From Anastatus disparis (lineage: Eukaryota > Arthropoda > Insecta > Hymenoptera > Eupelmidae), in contig JAFFSR010000292.1 in the NCBI GenBank assembly GCA_017163975.1, positions 4,369,501 through 4,433,500 on the forward strand: a stretch of 64,000 nucleotides of DNA, given 5' to 3'. Position 1 is the stretch's first letter. Each line of letters begins with the position of its first letter. The translations under genes and the position numbers were made by a program. Of this stretch, positions 44,684 through 57,902 are shown piece after piece. Below the pieces are notes generated by a model. The model worked only from the letters and a program-made list of their open reading frames with translations. It made no database searches and was not told where the DNA came from.

Positions 44684-47600
44684 ATGGATCAAACAAATAA
44701 ACAACTAACAATATACGCGTGGAGTGCGAACGCACGGCTTTTTGAAAAAAAGAAAGAACTTGAAACAATACTTTACGAAAATAATATCGACATCTGTCTT
44801 CTAAATGAAACCCTAATAAAAGAAAACCACAAATTCAAAATCCCAAATTATAAAACGTACAAAAACAATAATAACAGAGGAACTGCGGTACTCGTAAAAG
44901 AAAATGTTAACCTTTATGAAATTAAAATAAATGTCAAAGACATAGAAACCACTGCCATTATAATAAAAACTCGCGGCGCTGAAGTAGCCGTTGTCTCAAC
45001 GTACAACTCTCCAAGCGTTAAATTCAATAAAAACGAGTACGACAAAATCTTTGAAACAGCCAACACAGTAATTGCAGCTGGCGACCTCAATGCAAAACAT
45101 ACCTGCTGGGGCAGTCGGACAGTAAATACGCTTGGCAAAAAACTAAATAATTATTGCATCGACAAAAATCTAAACGTCCACGCTCCGAATGAATTCACTC
45201 ACTACCCACATAATAAGCGTCAAATACCCGACATAATAGACTTCATGATTTCCAAAAACTTAAAATTTAACACGACCATAAAAACTGTACATAAATTAGA
45301 TTCAGACCACTACCCCATAGAAATTAAAATAGACCTACAAACAACCGTAAATCTTCAAAGTCCTATACACAACTTCACGAAAACAGACTGGATTAAATTT
45401 CAAAATCATCTAAATTCAAATATTAACGACACACAAAACATAGAGTCAATAGAAGAAATAAATTCAGCCATTAAAAATCTAACAAATAGCATAAATGAAG
45501 CAATAAATATTTCTACCCCACTAAATAAAAATCATAAAGGAGAAACTCCACTTCCGGATAACATACTAAATCTAATCAACCAAAGAAATTTACTAACACG
45601 CGAAAACCGTAAAAGATATAACCCCATACTAAAAACTAAAATAAATAAACTAAGATCACAAATAAAACAAGAAATAAATAACCACAGCTGTAACTCTTGG
45701 AATAAAAAAATTAAAAACCTTAACGTTCAGGACAATAGCCTATGGAAAATGACAAAAGCTCTAACGCGTAATCAAACAAATATCCCCCCACTAAAAGACG
45801 AAAACAATGAACTAAAATATTTTTCTCCGGAAGATAAAGCCAATACCCTGGCAAAAAACTTCGCCAAAACCTTTACACCTCATAACACAGCCACGCAGGA
45901 CTTTGTACATGAAACGGATGACCTAGTAAATGAATTTCTAAAATAAAAACACAACGATGAAATAGATATAATAACACCATTGGAAATCAAAAACTACTTT
46001 CGGAAAACTAAAAATAATAAAGCCCCCGGCCCGGACAAAATAACTAACTACGTTCTCAAACATCTTACAATACGCTCACTCAAATTCCTAACTAAAATAT
46101 TTAACGCATGCGCTAAACTAAATTACTATCCCACAGAATGGAAAAAAGCAATCATTTTGGTTTTCGCGGAAGCAGGTAAAGATCCGACACAACCGACAAG
46201 CTACAGACCAATTAGCCTTTTAAATACAATGAGCAAAGCCTTTGAGTCAATGCTACTAAATAGATTAAAAAAAGAATTAAACACACACTCTCCAATTAGA
46301 CGCGAGCAGTTTGGCTTCAGAAACGAACACTCGACACAACATCAAATCCTCAGGCTAACCGAGTTTATAACAAATAACTACAACTGGAAACGCAACACAG
46401 GTGCGGTACTTTTAGACGTCGAAAAGGCCTTCGACAGTGTTTGGATAAATGGCCTCTTAAGAAAAATGATCGAAGCTGGCCTAAACAAAAATCTTATTCA
46501 CCTGCTAGCCTGATACCTATCAAATAGATCTTTTAAAGTCAAACTAAATGACATAACTTCAAACGAATTTCTTATAAAAGCAGGGGTACCGCAGGGAAGC
46601 CTCTTAGGACCCACCCTCTTTAGCTTTTACATCAACGATATACCGTCAGCTGAAAACGTTAACATAGGAGTATATGCAGATTACACGGTCCTCACCGCCA
46701 CATCATGGAGTAGCCTAAAAATAGTAAATCTTTTAAATAATGCCCTAGATAACATTAAAGAATGGTGCGACAAATGGCAAATCAAAATAAACGCGAATAA
46801 ATCCGAAGCAATAATGTTCTTTAAAAAACGTACAATAACGCACAATCTCGATCCCCCGACCTTTAACAACACTTCATTAAATTGGAAACCACATGTTAAA
46901 TATCTCGGAATAACTTTAGATAGGAAATTAACTTTCAGCACTCACACAATCAATACTAAAAATAAAGCCTATGGCACCATGTCCAAATTATATCCGCTAC
47001 TAAAAAATCATTCAAGTTTAGACCTAAACAACGGTTTAATAATCTTTAAAATGCTGATAAGACCTATTCTTATGTACGCCTCAACGGTTTGGGGAGGTAC
47101 ATGTAAATCAAACATAAATAAACTACAATTAATTCAAAATAAAACCTTAAGATTAATCACAAACGCTCCAAGATCTACAAAAATCGCGCAAATACACAAA
47201 GAACTAAAAATTGAATATCTAAAAGACTATATGGGGAAATCCATAAAGTTGTTACTTTTTGTATAAAAAAATTTTTTTTTTATAAATTGTGGCTCGCTGT
47301 ATTTGAAGTTTTTTCACGTTAATACATGTATAAAGAACCATATTTTACCATCGCAACTTTTATTAAGTGTTCATGAAGTTCTACTTAATTAAATAAAAAT
47401 ACCGATTATAAAATAACTTATTCTAATTTAATCGATTTAGTAAAAGAATCGGATAAAAACGTGTGTAATTTTAAGAAATAAAAAGGTTATTGTTAAACAT
47501 TTTTTTATAATATTTCTTGAACATAAACTTAAAAGTTTCTCTATGTATATAAGTGTTACAACAATGTTTGTGGATGTGCCAGTAAAAAGTAAGAAATTTG

Positions 47601-48301
47601 GATATCCATTTCGCAAGATGCATTGTTATACTCTGAATTATAAATATTTCATTTTTGGTGGCACGCTACTTTACTTTAGCTTGATTTTTTTATTATTAAA
47701 AAAGCAATCATTTTGAGCTTGGAATTTTATATTTCAAAGCTTGATCAAATACCAGCAATTAAAAAAGTACAAAAATAAAAAATTTTTAAAAAAGTTACGA
47801 CATAAATGCTACTAACAGTTATTTATTCCAGATCAGTGGCACGTTCTTGAAATTCTAAAATAATTTAAATTTTTATATCATCTTCCATTACCCGGAGTCT
47901 CAAAGTCTCGTTTCTAACGATCAAAAAGTTATACGGAAAAAAAATTTATAATTTTGACGAGTGACACACAAAAATTTTTATTCTCGTCATTTTTCCCCTT
48001 TAAATGTTGAATCATTAATCTTGTTATTTGAAAATTCCATATATTTCACATTAAACATATTGTTAATTTAATATTTTATGAAAATAAGCTAAAATAATAA
48101 TATAAATTTTTGCTGTAAGGGTTATAAAGAGGAGTGACAAAAAATTAACAACTTCGTGGATTTCCCCATATAAAAACTACAGCCCAAAAATTTTATCATA
48201 ACACAACTAAATCAAACTACGAATTAATCAAAAATCTTGGCAGCTATGATTTCGACCCTAAAAGAAAACATAAAAGACCAAAAGACTTTCTCTACTCATA
48301 A
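44684..48301 (+). pseudogene. Jockey-like ORF2 (APE endonuclease and RT), broken
   Basis: ATG at 44684. The endonuclease domain has LNETLI, AGDLNAKHTCWGS and SDHYPIEI. RT motifs include NNKAPGPDKITNYVLK, SYRPISLLNTMSKAFE, LLDVEKAFDSVW and AGVPQGSLLGPTLFSFY. All parts lie in one frame, with TAA at 45944-45946 and TGA at 46511-46513 (a likely Trp codon). The catalytic box reads YADY instead of YADD (about 46674-46685), removing a catalytic aspartate. A MITE of 937 bp splits the end. Coding resumes at 48171 and stops at TAA 48299-48301. There is no RNase H domain. Confidence 0.92.
47232..48168. mobile_element. TA-flanked MITE in Jockey-like ORF2
   Basis: The ends TGGGGAAATCCA and TGGATTTCCCCA continue as inverted AAGTTGTTA. 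TA target copies lie at 47230-47231 and 48169-48170. Element plus one target copy is 939 bp, so removal keeps ORF2 in frame, supporting these exact boundaries. It is noncoding. Confidence 0.88.
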
Positions 48302-48515
48302 TGCGGGATCAATTTAATAATACACATTTCCATGTTTCAGAAGTCATCGAGAAGGCAGCAGCTAGCATAATCCAACAAGATCTCATAACAATCATATACA
48401 TCTAATAAATCGGCAACCAGATGGCATAGACGGAAGCGAGTCCGCCTTAATGCCCACACAAGCGCAACAAGGCGGTCACGAACCGACACAGCCGTGTTGA
48501 TTGCCGATCTCTCTG

Positions 48516-48735
<220 letters not shown>

Positions 48736-49163
48736 CTTACGCCTATCCTATAACTATACTTTCTCTCCGCAAAACTCATCTTATCTATACCTGTTCTGTA
48801 AAATCTTTTCTACTCTAGTATACTATAAAGCGCGATAAATATACTTAAAACACCATTGTACCATGCAGGTTTTTTTTCAGTTCCAGTTCACTGGAACTTT
48901 TTTTCCTGCAACTAAACTAAATCTCCAAAAAACTTAAGATTTTTCATGCCATTAAGTTCCGAATTCTTCGATAATGTGAAAATGCCACTACTGGTAATGA
49001 ATTAACTACCTCTTATCTGATAAAATTCTTCCTTCTTCCTTTCTTCCCTGAGCATCTAGTTACCTGGGGTATGGAGCCTACAAGCGATGATCCGGGCAGG
49101 AAGTACCTCACTGGTAGGGGGCGTAGGAGGGGGCCCCCACCTCTCCTTTTCTTTCTTTCTTTC

Positions 49164-50002
49164 ACCAGAGCAGAGCAGTGTAGACTACGGTCTCCCCTCT
49201 CTCTTTACCTGAGTGAGCACGCTAGGCTAAGAGAGAGTGGGACAAGTAGTAGCTGGTTGCTTCGGCTTGTGGAGCACCACAGCTTAGGCAAAGCTTCTCT
49301 CTCTTGCACATGAGAGTAGGCCGAGTGAACACGCTGGTCTACACTCTAGTGCATAGGCTGGCAACATTAGAGATGCGTCGAGTGAGCACGCTGGCGTAAA
49401 TCTATGCTGCCTAGATCACACTCGCAACCTTTTGCCGTCGCCGCAATGCTAAACTTGCGCCGCTGAATTTAAGGGTGACGTCCACCCAAAATGTTATATT
49501 TTATCTCACATATCGCAACGGGCTTAATTAAGGGTCTTGTCCACCCACAACTGTCGCGTCCGCCACTACGTGATTTATAGAATATATTAAGGGTGTCGTC
49601 CATCCATTACTTGTTTCATGTTAGTTTAAAGGACTCCGTCCGACCGCGTGTAAATATTAGAACTTAGAATAAGTTAAGGGTGTCGTCCACCCAATACATT
49701 TTGTTATATTAATTAAAGGACTCCGTCCGACTGCCGCGTAGTTATTAAGATATTAGAATAAGTTAAGGGTGTCGGCCACCCATTGTCTTTCCATCACTTA
49801 AAGGTCCCGCATGCCTATAGAGATTCGTAATTTAGATAATCAAGGGAGCCGGCTACCCACTATTATTATTAACGTAGGATTAAGTATTGCGTGCCATTGC
49901 CTATTAATATCATAATTATTTAATTATTGATCATTTGTCTCTTTTTGTTTGCACATTGTTGCAGGTAAGAGCCGCCGGTACAAATTAGACCGACCGTCAA
50001 GT
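49164..50002 (+). mobile_element. LTR family copy 3, 3' piece
   Basis: It continues the LTR at CAGTGTAGACTACGGTC. It keeps the stem-loop series (49190-49410) and the GGGTGTCGTCCACCC motifs (49470-49860). It ends near GTCAAGTGGCC, where repeat D begins. The AATAAA-containing LTR end is missing. Confidence 0.87.
49190..49410 (+). promoter_or_regulatory. Stem-loop series in LTR copy 3
   Basis: The same three loops as LTR copy 2 (AGTGAGCACGC, once AGTGAACACGC). Stem 2 has changed from TAGACCA/TGGTCTA to TAGGCCG/TGGTCTA, keeping pairing through G-T wobble. Confidence 0.67.
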
Positions 50003-50027
50003 GGCCAAACTTAATATTTATTGACTA
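50003..50027. repeat. Repeat D, copy 2, piece 1
   Basis: AAACTTAATATTTATTGACTA matches 23811-23838. It is interrupted at TA by the pogo-like element. Confidence 0.7.
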
Positions 50028-51012
50028 GGGTCTGAGTCCCGATTACTGAACCTGTCCCGAACACTGTATTCTTATATTGAATTATTTTTATAAATAAAAT
50101 TTTACAAAAAAACTGAAAGAAAAAAATGTCTTAATAAAGTCGAAAGTTCAATCTTTAACTTGTAAAAATTAATTCTACATCATATCAATTAATTTTTCGT
50201 AAAAAAATTTTTTAAATAATTCTATTGATTTCTTAGCAATTATTGTGGATTTCTTAAGGAAAACCTTAAGGACAGGCACAATCTTTGAAGATAATTAATT
50301 ACTTTTAAAAATACATTTACGTGTTATAAAATGCAGCATATTTCAACGAAATAGTTAAATTTTATAATAAACACAAAAAAATAAATTTAAAACCTTTTTT
50401 TTATTTATTTTTGTTTAAAGTCCAGTAATACGGCATGATTTCAAAACTTGACCATATTTCTGTGCTCCCGTGCACGACTTGTTAACCTTACTTTTTTTGT
50501 TGCGTTTATATAACAATATCGACATGTGATACTCGTTATTCGTAAAGATTTTAATGTTTATGTATGTTGTAAATATATATTTAACAAAATAAAACATTAA
50601 ATATAATAATCTTGTTTTTGCAGGTAATACACGAAAATGGATAAAAACGTAAAAAAACGTGTTGTTTATAGTAAAGAGGCTATATGCAAAGCTGTATTAG
50701 TAGTTAAAAGTGGAATGCCAATAAATAATCGGAATCGCGGACTTGTGGACAGGGTACAGTAATTGGGGGAACAATAATATGACGAAAGGTTTTCGCAAAG
50801 CACAGTAATACGTACAAAATAATTTTTTTTTGTTTCGGCTTAAATTCGATGAAACAATATAATTTTAATAATAAAAAAAATCGCATTGGATACAGGAATG
50901 ATTGAAATATGTATATGCATTCATAGAAACGAAAATGGTAATAATTTTAATTAATAATGGATTTATTTCTTAGAAGATCATCTTAATGACACAGTAATCG
51001 GGACTCAGACCC
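50028..51012 (+). mobile_element. pogo/Tigger-like deletion derivative
   Basis: The ends GGGTCTGAGTCCCGATTACT and their inverse are flanked by TA (50026-50027, 51013-51014). 985 bp. It retains only the start of a transposase-like ORF at 50637. Repeat D copy 1 gives the empty site. The pogo assignment comes from TA target plus a pipsqueak-like helix-turn-helix start and is tentative. Confidence 0.78.
50637..50730 (+). pseudogene. N-terminal remnant of a pogo-like transposase
   Basis: ATG at 50637 gives a basic start with KKRVVYSKEAICKAVLVV and SGMPINN, resembling the pipsqueak-type DNA-binding helix region of pogo transposases. A CAG|GT junction and pyrimidine tract lie just upstream (about 50623). 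The remainder of the protein is deleted. Confidence 0.5.
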
Positions 51013-51114
51013 TATTTCTAAATCAAACACTATTATGATTTTCTTTAGAAAATCAAAAATAAAATAATATTCAAGAGAAATATATAATTACATTTTTATA
51101 AATTTTACTTTAGT
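51013..51114. repeat. Repeat D, copy 2, piece 2
   Basis: It matches 23837-23932 up to TTTACTTTAGT, then element E is inserted. Confidence 0.87.
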
Positions 51115-52267
51115 CCCGAGTAACCTTTTTATTACGGCAACCAACTTCTCTCAGTTGGGCCACCTTCGGCTGCCGAAGTCGGGCCACCGAATGGGTGAGG
51201 CGTGGTGGCGAGCGTGGTCCTATGATGGCCAGCCGAAAATCGTATAGATTTTGTCATAATATCGACGTGTATCTTACATAACCTCGAAATATTCTTTATT
51301 GTATTTTCATGCTATGGTAAAACTTTTTTAATTGAAAATTAAAAATGAGTGATTGAATTAATAAAAATGATTTTCTTTGGACTCGATCTGAACTCGTTAA
51401 AAATTAATTTCAAAATTCCGCCCGAATACACGGACGAATACAACCTAAAACCAAATGATAAAAACATAATAAAAAACTGATTATTCTCGTGGAAATAAGA
51501 ACTAATTACCACAGATAATATAATTGATAAATTAATTTGTTATTCGAGTAACTCAAGTTCTTCATATTTTGTCGAGTAATTTATATTTTCTCGAGTACTC
51601 GAGTAATTCATATTTTTTCGAATACTCAAGTAATTTATATTTTTCGAATACTCGATTTATTCGATTAATTCATATTTTTTCGAGTACTCAAGTGAATTGA
51701 GAAATTCAAATTTTTTTCGAGTACTCGAGTAATTCGAGTAATTTATATTTTTTCGAGTACTTGGAACGAAAACTTGAGTACGCCTTCAAGTGCGAGTACT
51801 CGATTGTCGAGTACTCGCGAGTAATTTTTTCTTCCAGTTTGAGTTAAGTACTCGAAACTATCAGTACTCGACAAAAATATGAACTCGAATAACTAGTGTT
51901 ACTCGAATAATTCGAATCACTTGAATAACTCGAGTTACTCGAACAACTCGAATAACTCAAGTTACTTAAATTTTTTCACTAATGAAAACTATATTAAAAA
52001 GTAGACAGTTGCTTGAACAATCAATCGATCGGTTACCATTGGAAATCAGCTGTTTTTTATATAAATAATTGTACATAAATTATACGTTCAATTCTATGAT
52101 TTTATAAGCTAGATTCGGCTGCCCTCTCAGGGCCCCGTTTCGCCGCCACGCCTCACGCCGATGTGGTGCCACTGTGGCGACAATTCGGCAAGAGTTTCGG
52201 TGCCACTGAGGGTGATTCGGCACCGACTTCGGGCCCTCTCCACGTCGAAGTGAAAAGGTTACTCGGG
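51115..52267 (+). mobile_element. GC-ended element E, copy 2
   Basis: The ends CCCGAGTAACCTTTT and AAAAGGTTACTCGGG are inverted, with GT on both sides. The empty site in repeat D copy 1 (TTTAGTGCTAAAC) fixes the boundaries. The centre has a CGAGTACTCGAGTAATTYAT minisatellite (about 51540-51960) that is not expanded in copy 1. No coding capacity. Confidence 0.85.
51540..51965. repeat. CGAGTACTCGAGTAAT minisatellite
   Basis: About ten diverged palindrome-rich units of roughly 30-40 bp, expanded inside element E copy 2. Confidence 0.87.
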
Positions 52268-53250
52268 GTGCTAAACAATACTTTCATAGCTCAAGAAGTA
52301 AAATTAATTTAGAGATCATAAAAATAAATTTTGATTTTAAAAAATTTATGTTAAAAATTGAATATTTTTATGATAGATTTCGTCTTTCACCGAAAAATGA
52401 TAAAATTTTAAATAAATATTTATAATTTATATAATGAACATTAATAATAAATAAATATTAACAAACATTATTTATTAATAAACATTATTGATTAATAAAT
52501 ATTATTTATTCATAAACATTATTTGTTGATAAATATTATTTATTAATCAACATTATTTATTAATATAATATTATTTATTAATAAACATTATTTATTAATA
52601 AATATTATTTATTAATAAACATTATTTATTAATAAACATTATTCATTGTTGAAAATTTATTAATTTATATTGTTTAGAAACAAACTTGGCAAATTCTGTA
52701 TGAGGATACTGATTCACCGCCCTACTATAATTCAGGAACTAACCATCATTGGCAGAAATCGTTCATATAAAAGTATGCTTCTATAAGCGTCTATATTCTT
52801 TAGTATTATGTTTAAGAATCAACACACGCACATACACATACAATACTGCATCAACATAAAAAACGAGAATAAAAATATTTAGAAAAATAATTTATATGTA
52901 TTAGTTATATACGTAACTCGGGAGTACTAAGGATGAATACAGGCGAGACTAATGTTTCTCGCTTGAGTAGCAGTCGGTCGAGGGTGCCCGAAATGCACCT
53001 AAGCGACAAACAAATAGTCGAGCCTGGATCCATACTTCGTACTCCCAAGTTACGTAATTTTATGTCGCTGTAGGCCGTATGAGGGACTACACAAATATTA
53101 TTTAAAGATTAATAATGTTTATTACATTAAAAATAAAAGGATAATAATAATATTTATCTCAAAATCATAATGAAATAATAATAATAATAATATTTATCTT
53201 AAAATTAAAATAAATTAATAGTAATATTTATCTTAAGATTAAAAAAAACT
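52268..53250. repeat. Repeat D, copy 2, piece 3
   Basis: It continues at GTGCTAAACAATACTTTCAT. It includes the AACATTATTTATTAATAA minisatellite and the MITE at 52910-53056, and ends around CTTAAGATTA. Confidence 0.9.
52910..53056. mobile_element. Short MITE inside repeat D, copy 2
   Basis: The same inverted ends (TACGTAACTCGGGAGTAC) as 24528-24674. Confidence 0.68.
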
Positions 53251-53690
53251 GGTGTGGTCTTTGGGATTGGCCGACAGAAGTGAAACTTCTTTACGAAATT
53301 ATAGAACTCATAAATGTTTATCTAAGTTCTATCACTGTTTTATTTAATTTTAAAATAATTTTAAAACTAAATAATTATGAAATTAAATAAAACTAGATTA
53401 AAATAATTTAATTTATTTAAGGAATTGATTTTTTTTAATGTTTTTTTAAAATGAGATATTGTATAAAATTTTTGTTAATAATATTTATTTTACAAAAATA
53501 CAATTTAAAAAATGTAGGGAAGAGAGAGGTTCACCATAAAACATAATAGAGAAAGAAACAAAAAGAGAGAACGAATGCTATTGCTTTCTTTATTTATTCA
53601 GATCAAATTCAGACATTTGTATTGCATACATAGTATACATGTATACATATACTATATCTGTGCGTTTGACATCAAGTCAGTCCTCCTGTG
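53251..53690. other. No gene seen
   Basis: AT-rich, with no feature recognised. Confidence 0.4.
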
Positions 53691-53692
53691 GG

Positions 53693-53870
53693 CAGTGATG
53701 GATTTCGAAGATGCTTATATGATATCCAACAGCCAACTTCAGAGTACATACTACAGAATAATATATTCTGCTTATACTCTAATTCTACGGTATACTCTGA
53801 AGTTGGCTAAAGGATATCCTAATATATAGATATACATAAATGTATAAAGCATCCTCGAAATCCATCACTG
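53693..53870. mobile_element. hAT-like MITE
   Basis: The ends CAGTGATGGATTTCGARGAT and their inverse ending CACTG, with an inner inverted pair around CCAACTTCAGAGTA. An 8-bp AGTCAGTC directly follows the right end (53871-53878) and occurs 10 bp before the left end (53675-53682). CAGTG ends with an 8-bp repeat suggest hAT. Confidence 0.67.
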
Positions 53871-54028
53871 AGTCAGTCCCGCGAATTTTTCTTTATACGT
53901 ATTTAGTACCTTGCTTTACATATAGGAGGCGCGGACGCTCCTCCTATATATATACACTTCCGTTTCATTAGTTCCGTTGCATGTACCGTCATGAAATCAA
54001 TTCACTCCCGTATTAGTTATTTATGTAC

Positions 54029-54181
54029 CTTGGGCGAGCCTTGCGCGATTACGACCTGAGGACGATATTTACATCGTGGGATAATAAAGCCGAGGCGCGC
54101 GAGCGAAGCGAGTGGCCGAGGCTTTATCCCACGATGTAAATATCGTCCGAAGGCCGTCATCGCGCAAGGCTCGCCCAGGGT
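54029..54181. repeat. Long GC hairpin with GAGCGAAGCGAG tip
   Basis: The arms GGGCGAGCCTTGCGCGAT...GACGATATTTACATCGTGGG pair with their inverse. The tip is CGCGAGCGAAGCGAG. The region is GC-rich in an AT-rich setting. Confidence 0.9.
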
Positions 54182-54192
54182 GCTTAAAAAAT

Positions 54193-54770
54193 TTTTCATC
54201 CCAGGCAAGGACGCATGAGGGTTTTTAGGTTCAGATGTTTTTTTAAAAATAATTTTATATTTATATAATAAAATTAAAATTATATGATACTCTTTTTTAT
54301 TAGAATTTATTAATTTTTGATATTGAATAAAAAAATTACCAATAAATAATAAACAAGAAATAATAAAATTAAAAAGAAATAATAACATCGAAAATAAATA
54401 ATAAAATTAATATTATTAAAATTATTCATAGTCAACAATATTATTGCAAGTTTAGAATTTTATTTTTTTTTATAAATATCCATTTTTTAAAGTAATAAAA
54501 TTCTGTAGCACAAGCTGTAGCTTGAATACCGAATACAACTGAACTTGCAGTTTTGCACTATTGATTCTTTTGTTCTTGATTTAAGTCGAAATACGATAGA
54601 GAAAAGTTGCTGCTGGGCTTTAATGAACTCAATGCGACCCAGGAGCTTTATACTCCTAGGCAGTAATGACTGCTATTGCAGCCTAGGAGCTCCTAGCGTG
54701 CATCTAACCTATTTATCAATTGAGGACTCTCTGCACGTAAAAACCCGAATGCGTCCGCCTGGGATGAAAA
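54193..54770. mobile_element. Fold-back with CATCCCAGGC ends
   Basis: TTTTCATCCCAGGC...GACGCATGAGGGTTTTTA is inverted at 54737-54770. The interior is AT-rich with another small hairpin (AGGAGCT...AGCTCCT, about 54640-54695). Confidence 0.67.
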
Positions 54771-55239
54771 TGTTATTTATTCAGCCAATTAGATCTCGAA
54801 AATTACTCGATGGATTTGCTTCAAATTTCGCATACTATCTATGTTTTTGTATAAGTAGACGGGAAGCCATTAAAAATTGGTATTCATAGAGTAGTTTTTT
54901 TTTATAGAGCCATAAACATGAACTGTATTTATATATAAATATCATTGCATTTTATAAAGATTAGAAATTTTGTTGTCATCATTCTTTTTATTACTATATT
55001 ATATCATTTTTTCAATAATACAAATTTTTTTGTATTACTTGATGATTTAAAATAAATTATAAATGTTGAAAAAGCAAACAGCTAGCATATATGTTCGAAA
55101 TTTATAAAGTACAATATGAGTAAATATTAATGTAGACAATTTTTTAATATTAAAATCACATTTAAATGAATATAAAAAAATTAATGAAACTCAAAGACCT
55201 CTATGAAAAAGCATTCCGTCAAAGCACTTGGCAGCGTTT
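54766..55239. repeat. Single satellite unit plus repeat C, copy 2
   Basis: 54766-54912 matches the satellite units near 19790-19925. 54960-55239 matches 20405-20573, ending AGCACTTGGCAGCGTTTTTT. It then joins repeat A directly. Confidence 0.78.
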
Positions 55240-56510
55240 TTTTATCGCTGTGATTGGAAAAATTATTATTACCTACCTTATTATAAGAAAATTCAGAAAT
55301 ATTATAATTATTATATTTTTATTTGTTATTAGACTAATTTACTTTGTATATAACAATAGAATAACAAAAATAAATTAAGTAAAGTCATAATTGAGAAAAA
55401 AAAAATAATATAGTAAGGAAACCACCTTTCTCTGCCATTTTATTTTCTTGATCAAAAATTTATTTTAGATTCAGTAAATTGTGCAACCACTCTTCATCAC
55501 TCGGACTGACTTTGTTTACTTTGACTGAATTGCTTTTTGTGACAGCCGTTGGGGTGAGCTAATTACTCGACAATCTCAATGGGAAGTGTAGCAACCTTAG
55601 TGAAAATTTTGAGGTGTAAATAAAAAAATATAAAAGTACAAAATTTTTTAAAAAGCTACATAAATTTATGTAAGCGTGTATAAGTGTGTCAATTTAAACC
55701 AAATCATCGTAGCTTTTATACTTTTATTTTCATTTATATATTTTTTATATAGTTTCATTCATTTTTGTATGTTTTTATAGATTTGAATTTTTTCCAAATA
55801 ATATCGAATTATGATATGGATACATATATTTGTCCTCATTAATAACTTTTTTGTCCATTCACGTACGATTATATTCATTAATATGCATTTATATATATTT
55901 TAAAACATTTATATTCATTTTAAAACATTTATGTACATTTTAAAACGTTTATATTCATTTTTAAACATTTATATACAATTATATACATTTGTGTACTTTT
56001 TTTTTATTTTCACAGAAAAATATGATGTATATATGTTATGGAAATAATTCCTTCGAAATCCGATCAAAATATATTTTTCAAGACTTATGTGTAGACAGCA
56101 CCATATCATACAACATTTTTCCGCGCATAAAGTAGACAAATACTTAACTGCATGGCCTTTGTCAGAGTGCATATTGGAATGATACATGTAACGCAATTTT
56201 TGTGTTATCATTGCGTATCTAGAAGGTTGTTCTTATACATAAGTTATAAAGAAATTATAATGAAATAAATTATGCACAATTTACTATCCTAATAGAAGGA
56301 AATATTTACTTGAATAATATATTGAAAATTCATGAACAACATAATTTAAATATATCGCTAATTTTTGTATCAAATAAATTCTTTTATTTACATATTTATT
56401 AATAATGGAAATTGTAATGTATGATTGAGTGGCGGAGCCACCATCAATGCGTTAGCATCGCGGGAACTACTACGCGCCTGGAGCTCACTTGTATTCAAGC
56501 GCTCGTGATA
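55240..56510. repeat. Dispersed repeat A, copy 2 (without insertion)
   Basis: It aligns with 30110-30980 plus 31812-32168. It shows the empty site of the 831-bp insertion at about 56136-56145. Confidence 0.9.
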
Positions 56511-56725
56511 TCAGCATCAACTTTCTCTTTAGAAATAGTAAATACATTTTATTAAAATAATATAATCTTATATTTATTGCAATACCTGACCCCGATTCAA
56601 CAGAAATTATACAATCATTACAGTAGTTAAAATTCTTCTAATTTCAACAAAGTAATTTTAATTTTTATACAAAACAAGTCAATTCTATTTTATAGCTAAA
56701 CTTTTATTATTTCAAGACCTTAATA
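56511..56725. other. No gene seen
   Basis: Spacer between repeat A and the MITE, not found elsewhere in the window. Confidence 0.4.
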
Positions 56726-57392
56726 GGATAGATGTGGGTATTGTTATGGAGGTGCCAGTGGCTGCTTTTTATATAAAATTAGTAAAAATAACTTTTTCCG
56801 ATCCCATAAATAATATTTGAATACATAATCGAATATCAGTATTTTTTAATATGTTAGAAAATTTATCTCACAAAAAGATTTTTTGGAAACTTCACTCAGC
56901 ACATGTTTAATATTTTAATTTTACACTTAGAATTATGCGTCATTAAAATCACCAAATATGAATCACTGCGGCATACTTTTATTACTATAACGAGTGGTTA
57001 ACCTAATCTCGACTTTTCAAACAGAATATGTAAAAGTGTCAAAACGAGTTCAGAAATCCTAAAATATTTTAACTAGTTTTAAATTTGAGTTAATAAATAA
57101 AGGAAAAGAGTGCAGTGAAGAAAAATAAAATGCAAAAGTTAAGTGAAACTTCAGTAGTAACTGGCACGCAGCATTAGCTACACGGCTACAGTAATAGCTA
57201 AAAATCGACTTTATTTTAAATTCGTTTATTCTTATTTTTAATTTTATTATTATTAACAAATTAATTTTTTCTAATAAATTAATATTTAAATGTATTAAAA
57301 ATGAAAATGATAAGTCTTCTTCATCTAAATCTTTAATTTATGAGTCTAAAATTCATCGTACTTCGATTCCGCTGTAATACCCATATCTACCC
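56726..57392 (+). mobile_element. TA-flanked MITE (GGGTAGATG family), copy 3
   Basis: The ends GGATAGATGTGGGTATT and AATACCCATATCTACCC are flanked by TA. 667 bp. The inside matches the other copies (CATTAAAATCACCAAATATGAAT). Confidence 0.9.
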
Positions 57393-57902
57393 TACTTAAA
57401 GTAATGTTAATTAATAATTTTATTCATCGCACCTTTAATAATTGTTCTAATAAAATATTGTCTTTTATAACATCATAACAAATATGATTTAATGATTTTA
57501 TTATAATTAAATACTATCAAAGCATTGATTTTGATACTACAAACTTTTATATTTCATCAATCATGATACCATCTGAGAATAAGTATTGTAATTTTTTTTT
57601 TCATTTACGAGAAAAAAATTGTAATTCATAACCTTGCATGGATGGAAAATCTATTTTTTGCCTGTACGTATGCGTTACAGTGGGTGAAAACATTTTTACA
57701 AATTCAATAATTATTATGAAAATCAATTTATTTGTTATTCATAAATTATATAATTTCTTGATATTTTTACTTTTTTTTATAAGTAATGGACCCTATATTT
57801 TGTTTTAGATCTTGGACAGGGCTGTTATAGCGAGAGTTCTACAGTCATAGCCTATAGCGTAAAAACCCGTAAAGACCCGTATGTAATCTATAAAATACAT
57901 TA
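57393..57902. repeat. Dispersed repeat B, copy 2
   Basis: Near-identical to 36964-37470, beginning right after the MITE end in both loci. Confidence 0.9.
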
